This document shows, piece by piece, positions 8,855 to 16,705 of a DNA stretch of 44,974 nt; within the stretch, counting starts at the first letter, position 1, and every line of letters starts with the position of its first letter. Origin of the DNA: Pseudomonadales bacterium. Its GTDB lineage: Bacteria; Pseudomonadota; Gammaproteobacteria; Pseudomonadales; Pseudohongiellaceae. A program made the translations under genes and the position numbers. The DNA lies in the NCBI GenBank assembly GCA_022825945.1, contig JAJDVS010000092.1, positions 1-44,974 of the forward strand. Direction: 5' to 3'. The notes below the pieces were generated by a model. The model was not told where the DNA came from and made no database searches. It saw only the letters and a program-made list of their open reading frames with translations.

Positions 8855-9035
8855 AGTCATCCTGCGCGCAGTCGCAGGATCTCATTGCGTGGCCACTGCA
8901 AGAGATTCTGCGACTACGCTTCGCTTCGCGCAGAATGACGGAGGGGATGCTTCGCTTCGCGCAGAATGACGGAGGGGATGCTTCGCTTCGCGCGGAATGA
9001 CGGAGGGGATGCTTCGCTTCGCGCGGAATGACATG
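8855..9035 (+). repeat. Hairpin element with a 31-bp tandem array
   Basis: Two hairpins, ATCCTGCG/CGCAGGAT (8859-8880) and ATTCTGCG/CGCAGAAT (8905-8936), are followed by four direct copies of a 31-base unit built on GCTTCGCTTCGCGCAGAATG. Copies start at 8916, 8947, 8978 and 9009; the last is cut after about 24 bases. Copies 3 and 4 carry GCGGAATG instead of GCAGAATG. It resembles the CTTCGCTCAGAATGAC-type dispersed repeats found in many bacterial genomes. It fills most of the gap between the ABC permease and the cytochrome c' gene; I see no gene in it. Confidence 0.85.
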
Positions 9036-9174
9036 AAGGTTGGGGCGCCAAAATGAGAATTGCTGGGCCTGAAAAGCCTTGCTTACATTCGCCGGGGAAT
9101 TGCTATATATTTTGCGCCATTGCCCGGGTCATGCCGCTTGGGCCAACCCATCTGGTAACAGGAGTAAGACGAGA

Positions 9175-9654
9175 ATGAAGAAGTTTCTGCTAGCACTGGC
9201 AGCTTTTGTCGCAACCAGTATGCTTTTCGTGGCTTCGGCCCAGGATGCGCCCACTCCGGAACAACAGGCCGCCGCCGCCACAACAGACCGGCAAGCCGTC
9301 TTCAAGCTGTTGCGGTTCAATATCGGCGCGATTATCGCCATGACCCAGGGCGCGCCTTTCGATGCCGAACTCGCCGAGCGCAATGGCCGCCGCATTGCCG
9401 CGCTCGCGCCGATGATCCCGGACCTGCTTGGCGCCATGGATACCCGGGATTATGACGTGGAAACCGAAGCGTTGGATTTGATCTGGGACAATCTGGATGA
9501 TATCGACGTCAAGGCCCAGGCGCTGGTCAGCGCCGCCAACGAATTCGCCGATGTGGCCGCCGACGGCGATATGCCCGCCACCCTTGGCGCGGTGCGCACC
9601 CTGGGGGGCGCCTGCGGCAACTGCCACGAAACCTATCGCGAAGACACCGAATGA
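9175..9654 (+). CDS. Cytochrome c' (class II c-type cytochrome), exported
   Basis: A 159-residue periplasmic monoheme protein. A signal peptide (MKKFLLALAAFVATSMLFVA-SAQ) leads to a four-helix-bundle-like region, and the heme site CGNCH is close to the C-terminus (residues 147-151, then ETYREDTE), as in cytochromes c'. These proteins bind NO or CO or act in electron transfer. The ATG at 9175 has AGGAG upstream. An AT-rich TATATATTTTG stretch about 65 bases upstream may be the promoter. The gene is followed by a strong hairpin at 9661-9697. Confidence 0.9.
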   Translation: MKKFLLALAAFVATSMLFVASAQDAPTPEQQAAAATTDRQAVFKLLRFNIGAIIAMTQGAPFDAELAERNGRRIAALAPMIPDLLGAMDTRDYDVETEALDLIWDNLDDIDVKAQALVSAANEFADVAADGDMPATLGAVRTLGGACGNCHETYREDTE

Positions 9655-9660
9655 GCAAAA

Positions 9661-9697
9661 ACCAGCCTGCGCGGCCCGCAAGGCCGCGCAGGCTGGT
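9661..9697 (-). terminator. Strong hairpin, terminator of the peptide gene (bidirectional)
   Basis: A perfect 16-bp stem, ACCAGCCTGCGCGGCC (9661-9676) with its complement at 9682-9697 and a five-base loop. Read on the minus strand it is followed by TTTTTGC, an intrinsic terminator for the double-glycine peptide gene. On the plus strand it lies seven bases after the cytochrome c' stop and probably helps end that transcript too. Confidence 0.8.
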
Positions 9698-9711
9698 GAA
9701 CGTCAGCGGAT

Positions 9712-9885
9712 TCAGCGCGGCCAGATGCCCGGCAAGGCCAGGTGTGGCGCCACTGGCGTCCCGAAAGTCACAGTCAACGGATTGACCGGATCAGTCGGCC
9801 AGAACTGCTGTGGGGCCATTGCGGGAAATCCCGCCGATCTTCCACCCGTGACCGCCTGCATTTCTTTCTCCTCAAGTTCTCTCAT
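9712..9885 (-). CDS. Double-glycine-leader peptide (bacteriocin/RiPP-precursor-like)
   Basis: A 57-residue small protein. Its first 15 residues, MRELEEKEMQAVTGG, match the double-glycine leader of peptides exported by C39-peptidase ABC transporters (acidic, EL/EM/V spacing, GG before the cleavage point). The predicted 42-residue core is rich in Pro (9), Ala and aromatic residues, has no Cys, and contains only one Ser and several Thr (SAGFPAMAPQQFWP at its start, ending LPGIWPR). The ATG at 9885 has a strong GAGGAG six to seven bases upstream, and a terminator follows the stop. A small membrane protein gene lies just upstream on the same strand. No transporter, maturase or immunity gene is recognisable nearby, so the function is open: microcin-like peptide, signal, or a secreted peptide of another kind. 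Confidence 0.65.
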   Translation of the reverse strand: MRELEEKEMQAVTGGRSAGFPAMAPQQFWPTDPVNPLTVTFGTPVAPHLALPGIWPR

Positions 9886-9983
9886 GTCTTGCTCCTCATG
9901 GTTGAAGTAAATGGCGCTTGCCCGCAAACCATAGGCGGACCCGGGAGAAAATGCGTAGTTTTCGTGGAAAATAACTTGTACGG

Positions 9984-10301
9984 TCAGGGACTGGCCGGCG
10001 GGGCGCCCCTGCGGGGGCGCTGGCGGTAGCGTCGCCAATAGGCGGTGACGGCGACCAGCCAGCCGAGCAGAAAAGTGGCGGCCACCATCAGCCCGGTGCG
10101 CAGCAACGCGCCCCAGGCATCGTAAATGGCGGCCACATTGCTGCCCACAAAGCTCACCAGGAATACGAAATACAGCAGCACCAGATTGCTCTGGAAACCC
10201 ACGTACTCCCCGGTGTGGCGACGCCACATGGCGTTGGGAATCAGCGACGTGGCAAAACAGGTGGCAACAATCGTCTGCAAAATCAACAAGTCGTCAGGCA
10301 T
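9984..10301 (-). CDS. Small hypothetical membrane protein
   Basis: About 105 residues with three probable membrane helices (near 4-22, 33-55 and 65-88) and a basic C-terminus (YWRRYRQRPRRG) that should stay in the cytoplasm. I do not recognise the family. The ATG at 10301 (MPDDLLILQ) is favoured over 10313 because GGAG lies six to eight bases before it. It is 98 bases upstream of the double-glycine peptide gene on the same strand and behind a candidate promoter, so the two may be co-transcribed. Its size and topology would suit an immunity protein, but that is only a guess from position. Confidence 0.6.
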   Translation of the reverse strand: MPDDLLILQTIVATCFATSLIPNAMWRRHTGEYVGFQSNLVLLYFVFLVSFVGSNVAAIYDAWGALLRTGLMVAATFLLGWLVAVTAYWRRYRQRPRRGAPPASP

Positions 10302-10410
10302 TTTCCACTCCATATGCTACTGGCGGCTTTCACTGCCGCCTATTCCTGTTATCGCTCGGCGCCGGGATTCGGTTAGGCGAAATTGCCGCGCGCGGTATTG
10401 CGGGGGCGCC

Positions 10411-10439
10411 GTTATAAATACCTAGTCGATATTTGTCTT
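10411..10439 (-). promoter_or_regulatory. Candidate sigma-70 promoter for the small membrane protein/peptide locus
   Basis: Read on the minus strand: -35 AAGACA at 10439-10434, a 17-base spacer, and -10 TATAAC at 10416-10411, with AT-rich DNA (AAAAAATTTGGCAAAAAA) upstream. It would place the transcript start near 10404, about 100 bases before the ATG at 10301. The match is moderate and unproven. Confidence 0.4.
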
Positions 10440-10465
10440 TTTTGCCAAATTTTTTGTGCGATTCC

Positions 10466-11341
10466 TCAGTCTTCCCCGGAATGCCGAGTGAAAAACGCCG
10501 CCAGGGCGTCGCGGTCTTCATCCGTCAGCCGGCTTGTGTTGTATTCGATGACCTCGTTCATGTCGCCGCCGACGAATTCGCCGTCGGGCTTCAGGCCGAT
10601 CAGCAGGAACAGGTCGAAATTGTCAAAAGTCCATTCTTCCAGCGCCGCGGCGTCAATGGCCTCCACGGTGTCCTCGCCAAGTTCGGCGCCGGCGAATTCG
10701 CGGCTGCCGAGGAGAATGCCGAGGCTGTTGCGCGGCGTATGGCATTCCCCGCAATGGCCGAGGTTGCGGGCAAGATACGCGCCCCGGGCCACGAGGTCCG
10801 ACGCAAACTCCTCTTCTCCCACGGCATAAAGGCCCGCGAGAAGATTCCAGCCCGCCATGAAGGGCCGCAACAGCCACCAGGGCGTTTCGTGCTCCTGCGC
10901 CTGGAAAGACACCGGCTCCAGCGACATCAGCCAGGAACCCATGGCCAGCACATCCTCGTCGGCAAGCCCTCCGTACGCCCGCCAGGGAAACGAGGGAAAG
11001 TAGAACCCGCCTCCGGGGCTGCGGCCATGCTTCATGGCCCGCAGGAACTCCCCCGCGGTCCAGCCGCCAATGCCGGTTGCCGGATCTGGCGTGATGTTCG
11101 GCACATGAAAAGTGCCGAAGTCGGATTCCAGCCCGAGGCCGCCGCTGAAGGCGGTTTCGTCCGCTGTGCCCCGATGGCAACTGATGCAGCCTCCCGCCGA
11201 TGCCAGGTACTCCCCTCTCGCCAGGGTTTCCGCATCGGTGGCGAAGGCCACGTCATTCCGGGCCGATGGCGGCCAGTACAGCAGAGCCAGCAATGCGACC
11301 AGCAAGGCGCCAGTCAGCCATATTCGCCTGTTTATCGTCAT
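10466..11341 (-). CDS. Diheme c-type cytochrome (dehydrogenase-subunit-like)
   Basis: A 291-residue protein with an N-terminal membrane anchor or signal (residues 7-23) and two heme sites, CISCH (52-56) and CGECH (197-201). Each is followed by a cytochrome c domain; the motif FGTFHVPNITPDPATGIGGW is typical of cytochromes that accept electrons from membrane alcohol, aldehyde or sugar dehydrogenases. Here no dehydrogenase subunit is adjacent, so its donor is unknown. The ATG at 11341 has GGAG upstream. The divergent neighbour is the lipoprotein gene at 11548. Confidence 0.9.
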   Translation of the reverse strand: MTINRRIWLTGALLVALLALLYWPPSARNDVAFATDAETLARGEYLASAGGCISCHRGTADETAFSGGLGLESDFGTFHVPNITPDPATGIGGWTAGEFLRAMKHGRSPGGGFYFPSFPWRAYGGLADEDVLAMGSWLMSLEPVSFQAQEHETPWWLLRPFMAGWNLLAGLYAVGEEEFASDLVARGAYLARNLGHCGECHTPRNSLGILLGSREFAGAELGEDTVEAIDAAALEEWTFDNFDLFLLIGLKPDGEFVGGDMNEVIEYNTSRLTDEDRDALAAFFTRHSGED

Positions 11342-11547
11342 TAGACCTGCTCCGTACGCATTTCCTTACAATATAGCGCGAGCGACCCGTCCATGCGTCC
11401 TGCGGCGCGGTCTTCCGGGCTATTTTCGCCGAAAACCTGGCGAATTCCCGAAAAGTTTCCTATACCCCTTTGGCTGGTCAAACGGCGGTCATCCACCCGA
11501 TTCGCCCAGGCCGCCCGCCTTTTCCAAAATCCTGCAAGGAGCAGACA

Positions 11548-12051
11548 ATGAGATTCCTGTATTCGTTCGTCATCATGTTGCCGCTGGCACTTGCCTGCGG
11601 CAAGCCGGGCGCCCTGCCGCCCGAAATCAGCAATCCGGAAAGTGGCGCTGTGCATTTTCCGGCCCCGCCGCGCAGTGGGCAATCCCTCGTCTTGCCGGGC
11701 GGAGCGGCGCCGCTGGTGTTATGCCGCTATCGTTCCCGGGCGGGCAATTGTTTTCGTCTGTTGCAGTCTGGCGCTTCTGCCGCGACCGGCGCCATTGCCG
11801 TGCCCATGGCCAGCGAAGTCAGTTTCAGGCAATTTGCCAGCGAATTGTCGCTCCTTGGGGACGGCATGCAGATCTGCGAAGTCTCGGAACGCTGGGGGCC
11901 CTGGCGGGAAGTCCGGGCCGCCGCTTCAGGCCTTGCCCCTGGAAAGCTGGAAGAGCGCTATTGCAGCCCCGGGCCGGTGTCCGATGCGCTCGCCTGCCCT
12001 TGCCGTTCGCTCCGGGAAACCCGCCCGGCTCGGGGATTTCTGACGCAATAA
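11548..12051 (+). CDS. Hypothetical lipoprotein
   Basis: A 167-residue protein with a lipoprotein signal peptide (MRFLYSFVIMLPLALAC, lipobox LALAC, lipidated Cys at 17). The mature part has seven further cysteines (for example LCRYRSRAGNC, ERYCSPG, ACPCRS), compatible with periplasmic disulfides. I do not recognise a family. The ATG at 11548 has AAGGAG upstream. It ends 12 bases before the transposase relic, so it may mark the left edge of the mobile island; its final residues (RSLRETRPARGFLTQ) could have been altered at that junction. Confidence 0.65.
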   Translation: MRFLYSFVIMLPLALACGKPGALPPEISNPESGAVHFPAPPRSGQSLVLPGGAAPLVLCRYRSRAGNCFRLLQSGASAATGAIAVPMASEVSFRQFASELSLLGDGMQICEVSERWGPWREVRAAASGLAPGKLEERYCSPGPVSDALACPCRSLRETRPARGFLTQ

Positions 12052-12063
12052 GGAGCCTGAACC

Positions 12064-12600
12064 ATGCAGATCAAGTCTCTGCCCGTAAAATCCTGCCGCA
12101 GCTTCCAGATGAATGACACACTGTCGGCGGAAGTGTGTGAGCGCCTGTGCTGGCTCGAACTCTTTCGGCGTCTACGCGAGGAAGGCTGCTCCGAGGCCAT
12201 CGCCTTGGCAGCCATCGGCTGGTCGCGCGCCACTTACTACCGCTGGCGCAAGCGTTACCTGAGCGACGGCTCGTCCGGCCTGTGCGCGAAAAGCCGCCGG
12301 CCCCGCCATGTCCCCCTGTCGCGATGAAGCGCCGCCGAAGAGGACAAGGTGTGGGCGCTGTGGCGCGACTTTCCCTTCATGGGCAAATGCAAGCTCCGCG
12401 TCCTGCTGCTGCGGGAAGCCGTCAACCCGGGCGAGTCTACCGTCGGTCGCATTCTCGCCAGGAGGGGGGCGCCTCGACCGCGTGCGGCCCTGCGCCTTCT
12501 GCCCCAGTCGTGCGAAGAGCAAGCCGCCGCGGCGCTTCCGGGGCCACGCCCGGCGCCTGCCCTGGAGCAAAGACCGCGCCAGCCCGGCGAACTCGTCTAC
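12064..12600 (+). pseudogene. Transposase relic (IS481-like HTH/integrase family), decayed
   Basis: The first 87 residues hold the N-terminal helix-turn-helix domain of an IS481-type transposase (ATYYRWRKRYLSDGSSGL then SRRPRH). An in-frame TGA at 12325 interrupts it; the same frame then continues with EEDKVWALWRDFPFMGKCKLR and ESTVGRILAR, the second HTH region. After a run of six G at 12464-12469 the homology moves to another frame (RAKSKPPRRFRGHARRL), then returns to the first (PGELV). The DDE catalytic domain, which should start at this point, is missing: the sequence meets the inverted-repeat element at 12601. So the gene has at least one nonsense codon, two frame changes and a 3' truncation. 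Confidence 0.75.
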
Positions 12601-13037
12601 CCCGGATATTGCATGAGTGGGTTGATTCGCCCCCGAATCCGCAATTTTCGAGACCTGTTCGGGCTTGATGGTTCCACCCGGCCGGAAACCGGGCTGTCCG
12701 ATACGGTTTCCAGAGGCTGAGCCACGATTTTCGGGCGGTTTTTCCCGCGTGCGGGAGCGATCAGTGGATTGGGGACGAACGCGTTCCCGGACCGGGTCCG
12801 CCCAAATGGAACGCGGGTCTGGCGTTGCGCCTATCCGGGCCGAAGTTTGGCCGCCGCCGTCGGAGGTGATCGCGCCGCCGGAGAAAGAAGCCTACACGAG
12901 GCGGCCTTTGCCGTGTGGAAAAGCGATGGAATGCGGATTACAATCTGTCATGGGCGCAGTCCTTCGATATCGGCTTAACTAACTGAATTATATCGAAATA
13001 CAGGGTGCCCCGCCCGTCTGCTCATGCAATATTCGGG
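12601..13037. mobile_element. 437-bp element with terminal inverted repeats (MITE-like or IS remnant)
   Basis: Bounded by CCCGGATATTGCATGAG (12601-12617) and CTCATGCAATATTCGGG (13021-13037), inverted repeats matching at 16 of 17 positions. The inside has no recognisable gene; its open frames look random. The flanks show CTA next to both ends (12597-12599 and 13038-13040), which could be a short target duplication if the left end is taken one base further out. It ends the transposase relic just where the DDE domain should start. It could be a MITE or an internally deleted IS; I cannot assign the family. Confidence 0.6.
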
Positions 13038-13054
13038 CTAAAAAGGAAGTAAAA

Positions 13055-13480
13055 ATGCTTAAGCCTGTGCCTTACGAAAAACTCAATCCCCGACAGCAGG
13101 AAAACTACAACTTCCACAAGGTAGCGGCACGGCTCGCGAACTATGGATTCAACTCTCTGCGTCTAACCGACGACTGGCAGGGAGCCGACTTTATCGCTTG
13201 TCACATCGATGGCGAGACCTTTCTCAAGGTGCAGCTCAAGACGCGACTGGTGGTTGACCGGAAATACTTGGGTAAAGGTATTTTCATCGCTTTTCTTGAC
13301 GGGCCTGACTGTTTCGTATACCCGCACGACAAATTCCTCAGGAGTTGGATGGAGGACCGAGGCAAGCCGGGCGGTAAAGGGTGGGAGGAAAATGGCCGTC
13401 GCAGTTGGCCTAGAACACCCGCCTGGGCTCGCAAACTACTCGCCGATTTCAGAATTGAAACTCAGGATTCCATTTCTTGA
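13055..13480 (+). CDS. Hypothetical protein with PD-(D/E)XK nuclease-like pattern
   Basis: A 141-residue protein. The segment DDWQGADFIACHIDGETFLKV continuing to QLKTR has the spacing of a PD-(D/E)XK core: Asp in GADF, then the Q-x-K strand QLK about 18 residues later. The start NPRQQENYNFHKVAARLANYGF resembles small conserved hypothetical proteins found near restriction or phage genes. The ATG at 13055 has AAGGAAG upstream. It lies 17 bases after the right end of the inverted-repeat element and overlaps, tail to tail, the relic of a restriction enzyme gene. Nuclease activity is inferred from the motif only; it might be an inactive relative. Confidence 0.65.
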   Translation: MLKPVPYEKLNPRQQENYNFHKVAARLANYGFNSLRLTDDWQGADFIACHIDGETFLKVQLKTRLVVDRKYLGKGIFIAFLDGPDCFVYPHDKFLRSWMEDRGKPGGKGWEENGRRSWPRTPAWARKLLADFRIETQDSIS

Positions 13481-13700
13481 GTGGAGCTGCGATAGCGAGA
13501 AAGATCGTCCGGCGCAGCTTCGGCTGCCGGTACGAGACGGTAATACTTTTCCTGAACAACCTTGATCGCTTCGATTACCATTGTGACTTCGAACATCACG
13601 ATCAGTCAGACCGATCTTATAAGCGGTCGACCCGGCTCTGCGGATAGTCCACGCCCTATCGGCAGGCGCGGTCTTCAAGGTCACTTCGCGCAAATTGCGA
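13462..13700 (-). pseudogene. Internally deleted relic of a second restriction endonuclease-like gene
   Basis: Two pieces of homology to the endonuclease gene at 15926-16705 are joined here. The first piece reads LKTAPADRAWTIRRAGSTAY against LDTAPADREWTIRGAGSAAY of the intact protein. The second, in another frame, reads MFEVTMVIEAIKVVQEKYYR then LVPAAEAAPDDLSRYRSS against MFEVTMENEEIRVVQEKHYR then LVPASEVTPDGLTRYRNS. About 135-140 codons between them, including the PD-(D/E)XK core, are gone. It differs at many positions from the intact copy, so it is a diverged relative rather than a recent duplicate. Its end overlaps the 3' end of the gene at 13055. Confidence 0.75.
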
Positions 13701-13832
13701 AACACTTTGTTGGCAGCGCTCCCGCCTCTAAGTCTTACGGGATAACTGTATAGTGCACTTTGACCTCCTGCATTTGAGTCTGGTTCCCGAAAGTTCTTAA
13801 TGTACATTTGACCTACCGCGTCCGGTCCTTCG

Positions 13833-15782
13833 TTATCCGTCCCAATTTGTTGAGAACATCGACCGCAAGTCCGAGATCGCAGTGGGAAGCGATCCCGAGC
13901 AGGTAAGGCCCAGGAAGGTCGCCGCCCGAGTTGCGCCTACGTAGAGGAACTTGTCGAACAGATCTGGATAGACTTCCGCCAAGTGATCGACATCCTTAAA
14001 GAAGACTGCCTCGAACTCAAGTCCTTTTATGTGTTGCACATCGAATACGCGTATGTCGTTGTCTTGCCCGATCACTTGGCCATCGGGACATGCCACCACG
14101 TTGATGTTTTGTTCCGCTAGCGTTTCCTGAAGCGCTTCAGCAACTGATCTTACCTGTTCCTCTTCGGGAACCAATATTGCTATTGACGGTAATTGACCGA
14201 CAAATCTCTCGATTTCGGTCACGCGATCCGCGAGCCAGATGCCAACATCTGGGTCGTTGCACATGTTCTCAGCCAGAACGGGAGGGAATCCATCTCGAAT
14301 CGCGTGTTCAGGAAGAACCACGTCGTAGTCCGCTCCTCCCCCGATGCGTACAATCTCGCGGGCAAACTCATTAAGTTCTCGGCTTTGTCTATAGCCAACC
14401 GTGACTCTCTCTATGCCTATTCTTGAATCAGCCCATTCGACCTCAGACTTAAGTTCATCCGCCAATTTTCGAGCCCCAGTAGCTTTGCCGAACAGGCTTC
14501 GCAATAGTTGACTGATTTCTACCGAGTTCTTTGGCTGTATAAGAGCAACCTATGCCTTGCCAAGCTCTGCAATTCTGCCTTCTCCAATCGACACAAGCTC
14601 TTTGGCGGCATTTTGTAATCGCTTCACATAGGCTGATTGTTGCCACACCTCGAAGTCATCAAACCAAGCTGTTAGATTACCTAAAGCTTCATCGCCAAAG
14701 TACTTCACGGAGTCCTGCCGGATGAAACCGCTTTGTTTAGTCGATGTCGTCAATAGTCCAAATTTGTTTCTCGCGACTTCTAGTCTATAGTCATTCCAAG
14801 TTCGGACATGATAATCCGACGCTGGCACTCTTTCTCGCGAAAATGATTCCTTTACATATTGTTGCAATAGCGAGGTAGGCGTAAACATCATCCGGCTTTC
14901 CTCATGCGACGTCACGTTAGGCCCTTTATGGTTTTTGACGAGAAACTGCTCTTCTTCGCTAAGAAATTCTAAATCCAGCTTCTGTCCAAGTCGGCGAATC
15001 AATGTGGTTGTCTTGCCAGAGCCAGGAGGACCAAGCAATAAGATGCGACTATCAAGGGGAAGTCGGAAGATTTTGTCTTGAAATTTGTCGAGAATAGGTT
15101 GATCTCTCAGCTCCATCTGAGTGAGAACAACGCGGCGTATCCCCTCTATGATGTTAACCGACTCCCGCTCTTCCTCCAAGAGTTTTTCAAGGAGTTGCTC
15201 ATCGATGCCAGCTTGCTCATCGAATTCGTCTGGCGCAATGCGCTCAATAAGCGTTCTTAGAGATGTGACTGTTAACGGACCATACGTTTCACCCTCTAGC
15301 ACTGAGTTCTTCGAGTCCCATTTACCCCTGTCTCGAATCGGTCGAAGCATGGCGCGTTCTTCCACCTCTAAGAACTCACCATTTGGGAGTTCTACTTCAT
15401 CTCCTATCGGTAATGATGCCAATCGACCAACAGGTGAACGGTAGCTCGCTAATTCTACGTTTCCACCCGGTAATGTGACAGGGATTTCTCGACAAATGAA
15501 GTACACACACCTTTCCCCGTCTTCCCTTACTGCAACTATTCTTGCAATCGCAGGCTCTTGCTGCAGACTAAGCAGACTAGTCCTATTTGCATTTTGAATT
15601 TTGGAAAGGTTTTTGATTGGTTCCGGAGACGTGACCGGATTTACGTTTATCAATACGCCTTCGGAGGATGTGAGGCGCTTAGGTAGCTTGCTGCTGGCTT
15701 CTGTCTCAATCGCCTCGAAAGTTTCCAAAGTTTCGTTTGCAACTGATTCGAGGTGCTTTTTTGTATTGTCGGAATTGCTCAT
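13833..15782 (-). pseudogene. Broken superfamily 1 (UvrD/Rep-like) helicase gene with GreA/B-like domain
   Basis: Starts at ATG 15782 (MSNSDNTKK). About residues 110-160 resemble a GreA/GreB C-terminal domain (SPVGRLASLPIGDEVELPNG). Walker A GPPGSGKTTTLIRR follows near residue 250. An in-frame TAG lies at about 14550, and the same frame continues past it through SQLLRSLFGKATGARKLADE, VTVGYRQSRELNEFA (motif IV-like), HIKGLEFEAVFF (motif V) and LYVGATRAATFLGL (motif VI) to a stop at 13833. I could not find a Walker B DE(S/A)Q motif between Walker A and YRQS, so a segment is probably deleted as well. The base composition is clearly more AT-rich than flanking genes. It sits 143 bases downstream of the endonuclease gene on the same strand and may once have belonged to the defence operon. 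Confidence 0.7.
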
Positions 15783-15925
15783 GGCTGATTGCCTCAACTA
15801 TCGCGTTATCATGTCCCACTATCTCGAAGCAGTATGCGGGTTTCATTGTCAGTCTGAGTATATTTCCGCTTGAACCCTCGGGCACTAACGTCTCTGCGCA
15901 TTACTCGTTGATAGAATTCCATACC

Positions 15926-16705
15926 CTATGCGGAATTACGGTAGCGAGTAAGGCCGTCCGGTGTGACTTCGGATGCCGGCACGAGTCGGTAGTGCTTTTC
16001 TTGTACAACCCTGATTTCTTCGTTCTCCATCGTGACCTCGAACATCGCGATCAAGTCGTTTTCGGCGAATTGGGTGAGGATCGGGCGACAGATCAAGTCG
16101 GGAAGTCTTTCTCGACACCACAGGAAGTCCTGTTCCGATTGAATGACTGACAATTGATCGCTTCCGCCCTTTGCTTGCACCGGAAGGATGAACTGTCTTC
16201 CAGTGCTGTCGACGGCAACGTACATTTCATCCACCTCGATCTGGCCAATGTTCGGAACCGTAGTACGCAGATGATTCTGAAGCGAGTACGCGGAAACACC
16301 CAAGAACACGTCGATCAAGCGGTTGTATCGAATCTTTGCCAGGAGCGCCTGCTCGTCCGACATGGAATGTACAGAAACGATTTCCGGAGTGGCGTCGGGA
16401 ATCTTGATCGTCATTAGAGCGGTATTGGGAACTATGCGATTAACGGTTACCAGGCGAAAAACGTACGCGGCCGACCCAGCTCCGCGAATAGTCCACTCCC
16501 TATCGGCTGGCGCTGTATCCAAAATAGTTTGGGGTAACGGGCGGCGATAACGAAATGCGTAAAGAATGTCCCCGAGGTTTTTGGGAACTGAAACACCGAG
16601 TTTTTCCGATGCGCCAACCAGATCGTCTCTGACGAATTCGACTTTCACATCGCCGGAATGGTAGCGGTCAAAGAATACACGCTCGATTATTTTTTCGTAA
16701 CTCAT
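15926..16705 (-). CDS. Predicted type II restriction endonuclease (PD-(D/E)XK fold)
   Basis: A 259-residue protein whose ATG at 16705 overlaps the methyltransferase stop by four bases (ATGA), so translation is coupled. The segment QIEVDEMYVAV continuing to FILPVQAKGG (about residues 155-181) has the PD-(D/E)XK pattern with acidic residues E157/D159 and the QAK triad end at 177-179. The position after vsr and a C5 methyltransferase makes it the likely cognate endonuclease, but I cannot name the family or the recognition site. No frame disruption is seen. A diverged, internally deleted relative lies 2.2 kb away at 13462-13700. If the enzyme is active, losing the methyltransferase should be lethal. 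Confidence 0.7.
   Translation of the reverse strand: MSYEKIIERVFFDRYHSGDVKVEFVRDDLVGASEKLGVSVPKNLGDILYAFRYRRPLPQTILDTAPADREWTIRGAGSAAYVFRLVTVNRIVPNTALMTIKIPDATPEIVSVHSMSDEQALLAKIRYNRLIDVFLGVSAYSLQNHLRTTVPNIGQIEVDEMYVAVDSTGRQFILPVQAKGGSDQLSVIQSEQDFLWCRERLPDLICRPILTQFAENDLIAMFEVTMENEEIRVVQEKHYRLVPASEVTPDGLTRYRNSA

Noticed and set aside
8916-9035. CRISPR array
   Set aside because: The units are directly adjacent with no spacers; it is a simple tandem repeat.
12464-12469. Programmed frameshift in the transposase
   Set aside because: A nonsense codon and missing DDE domain show decay, so a controlled shift is unlikely.
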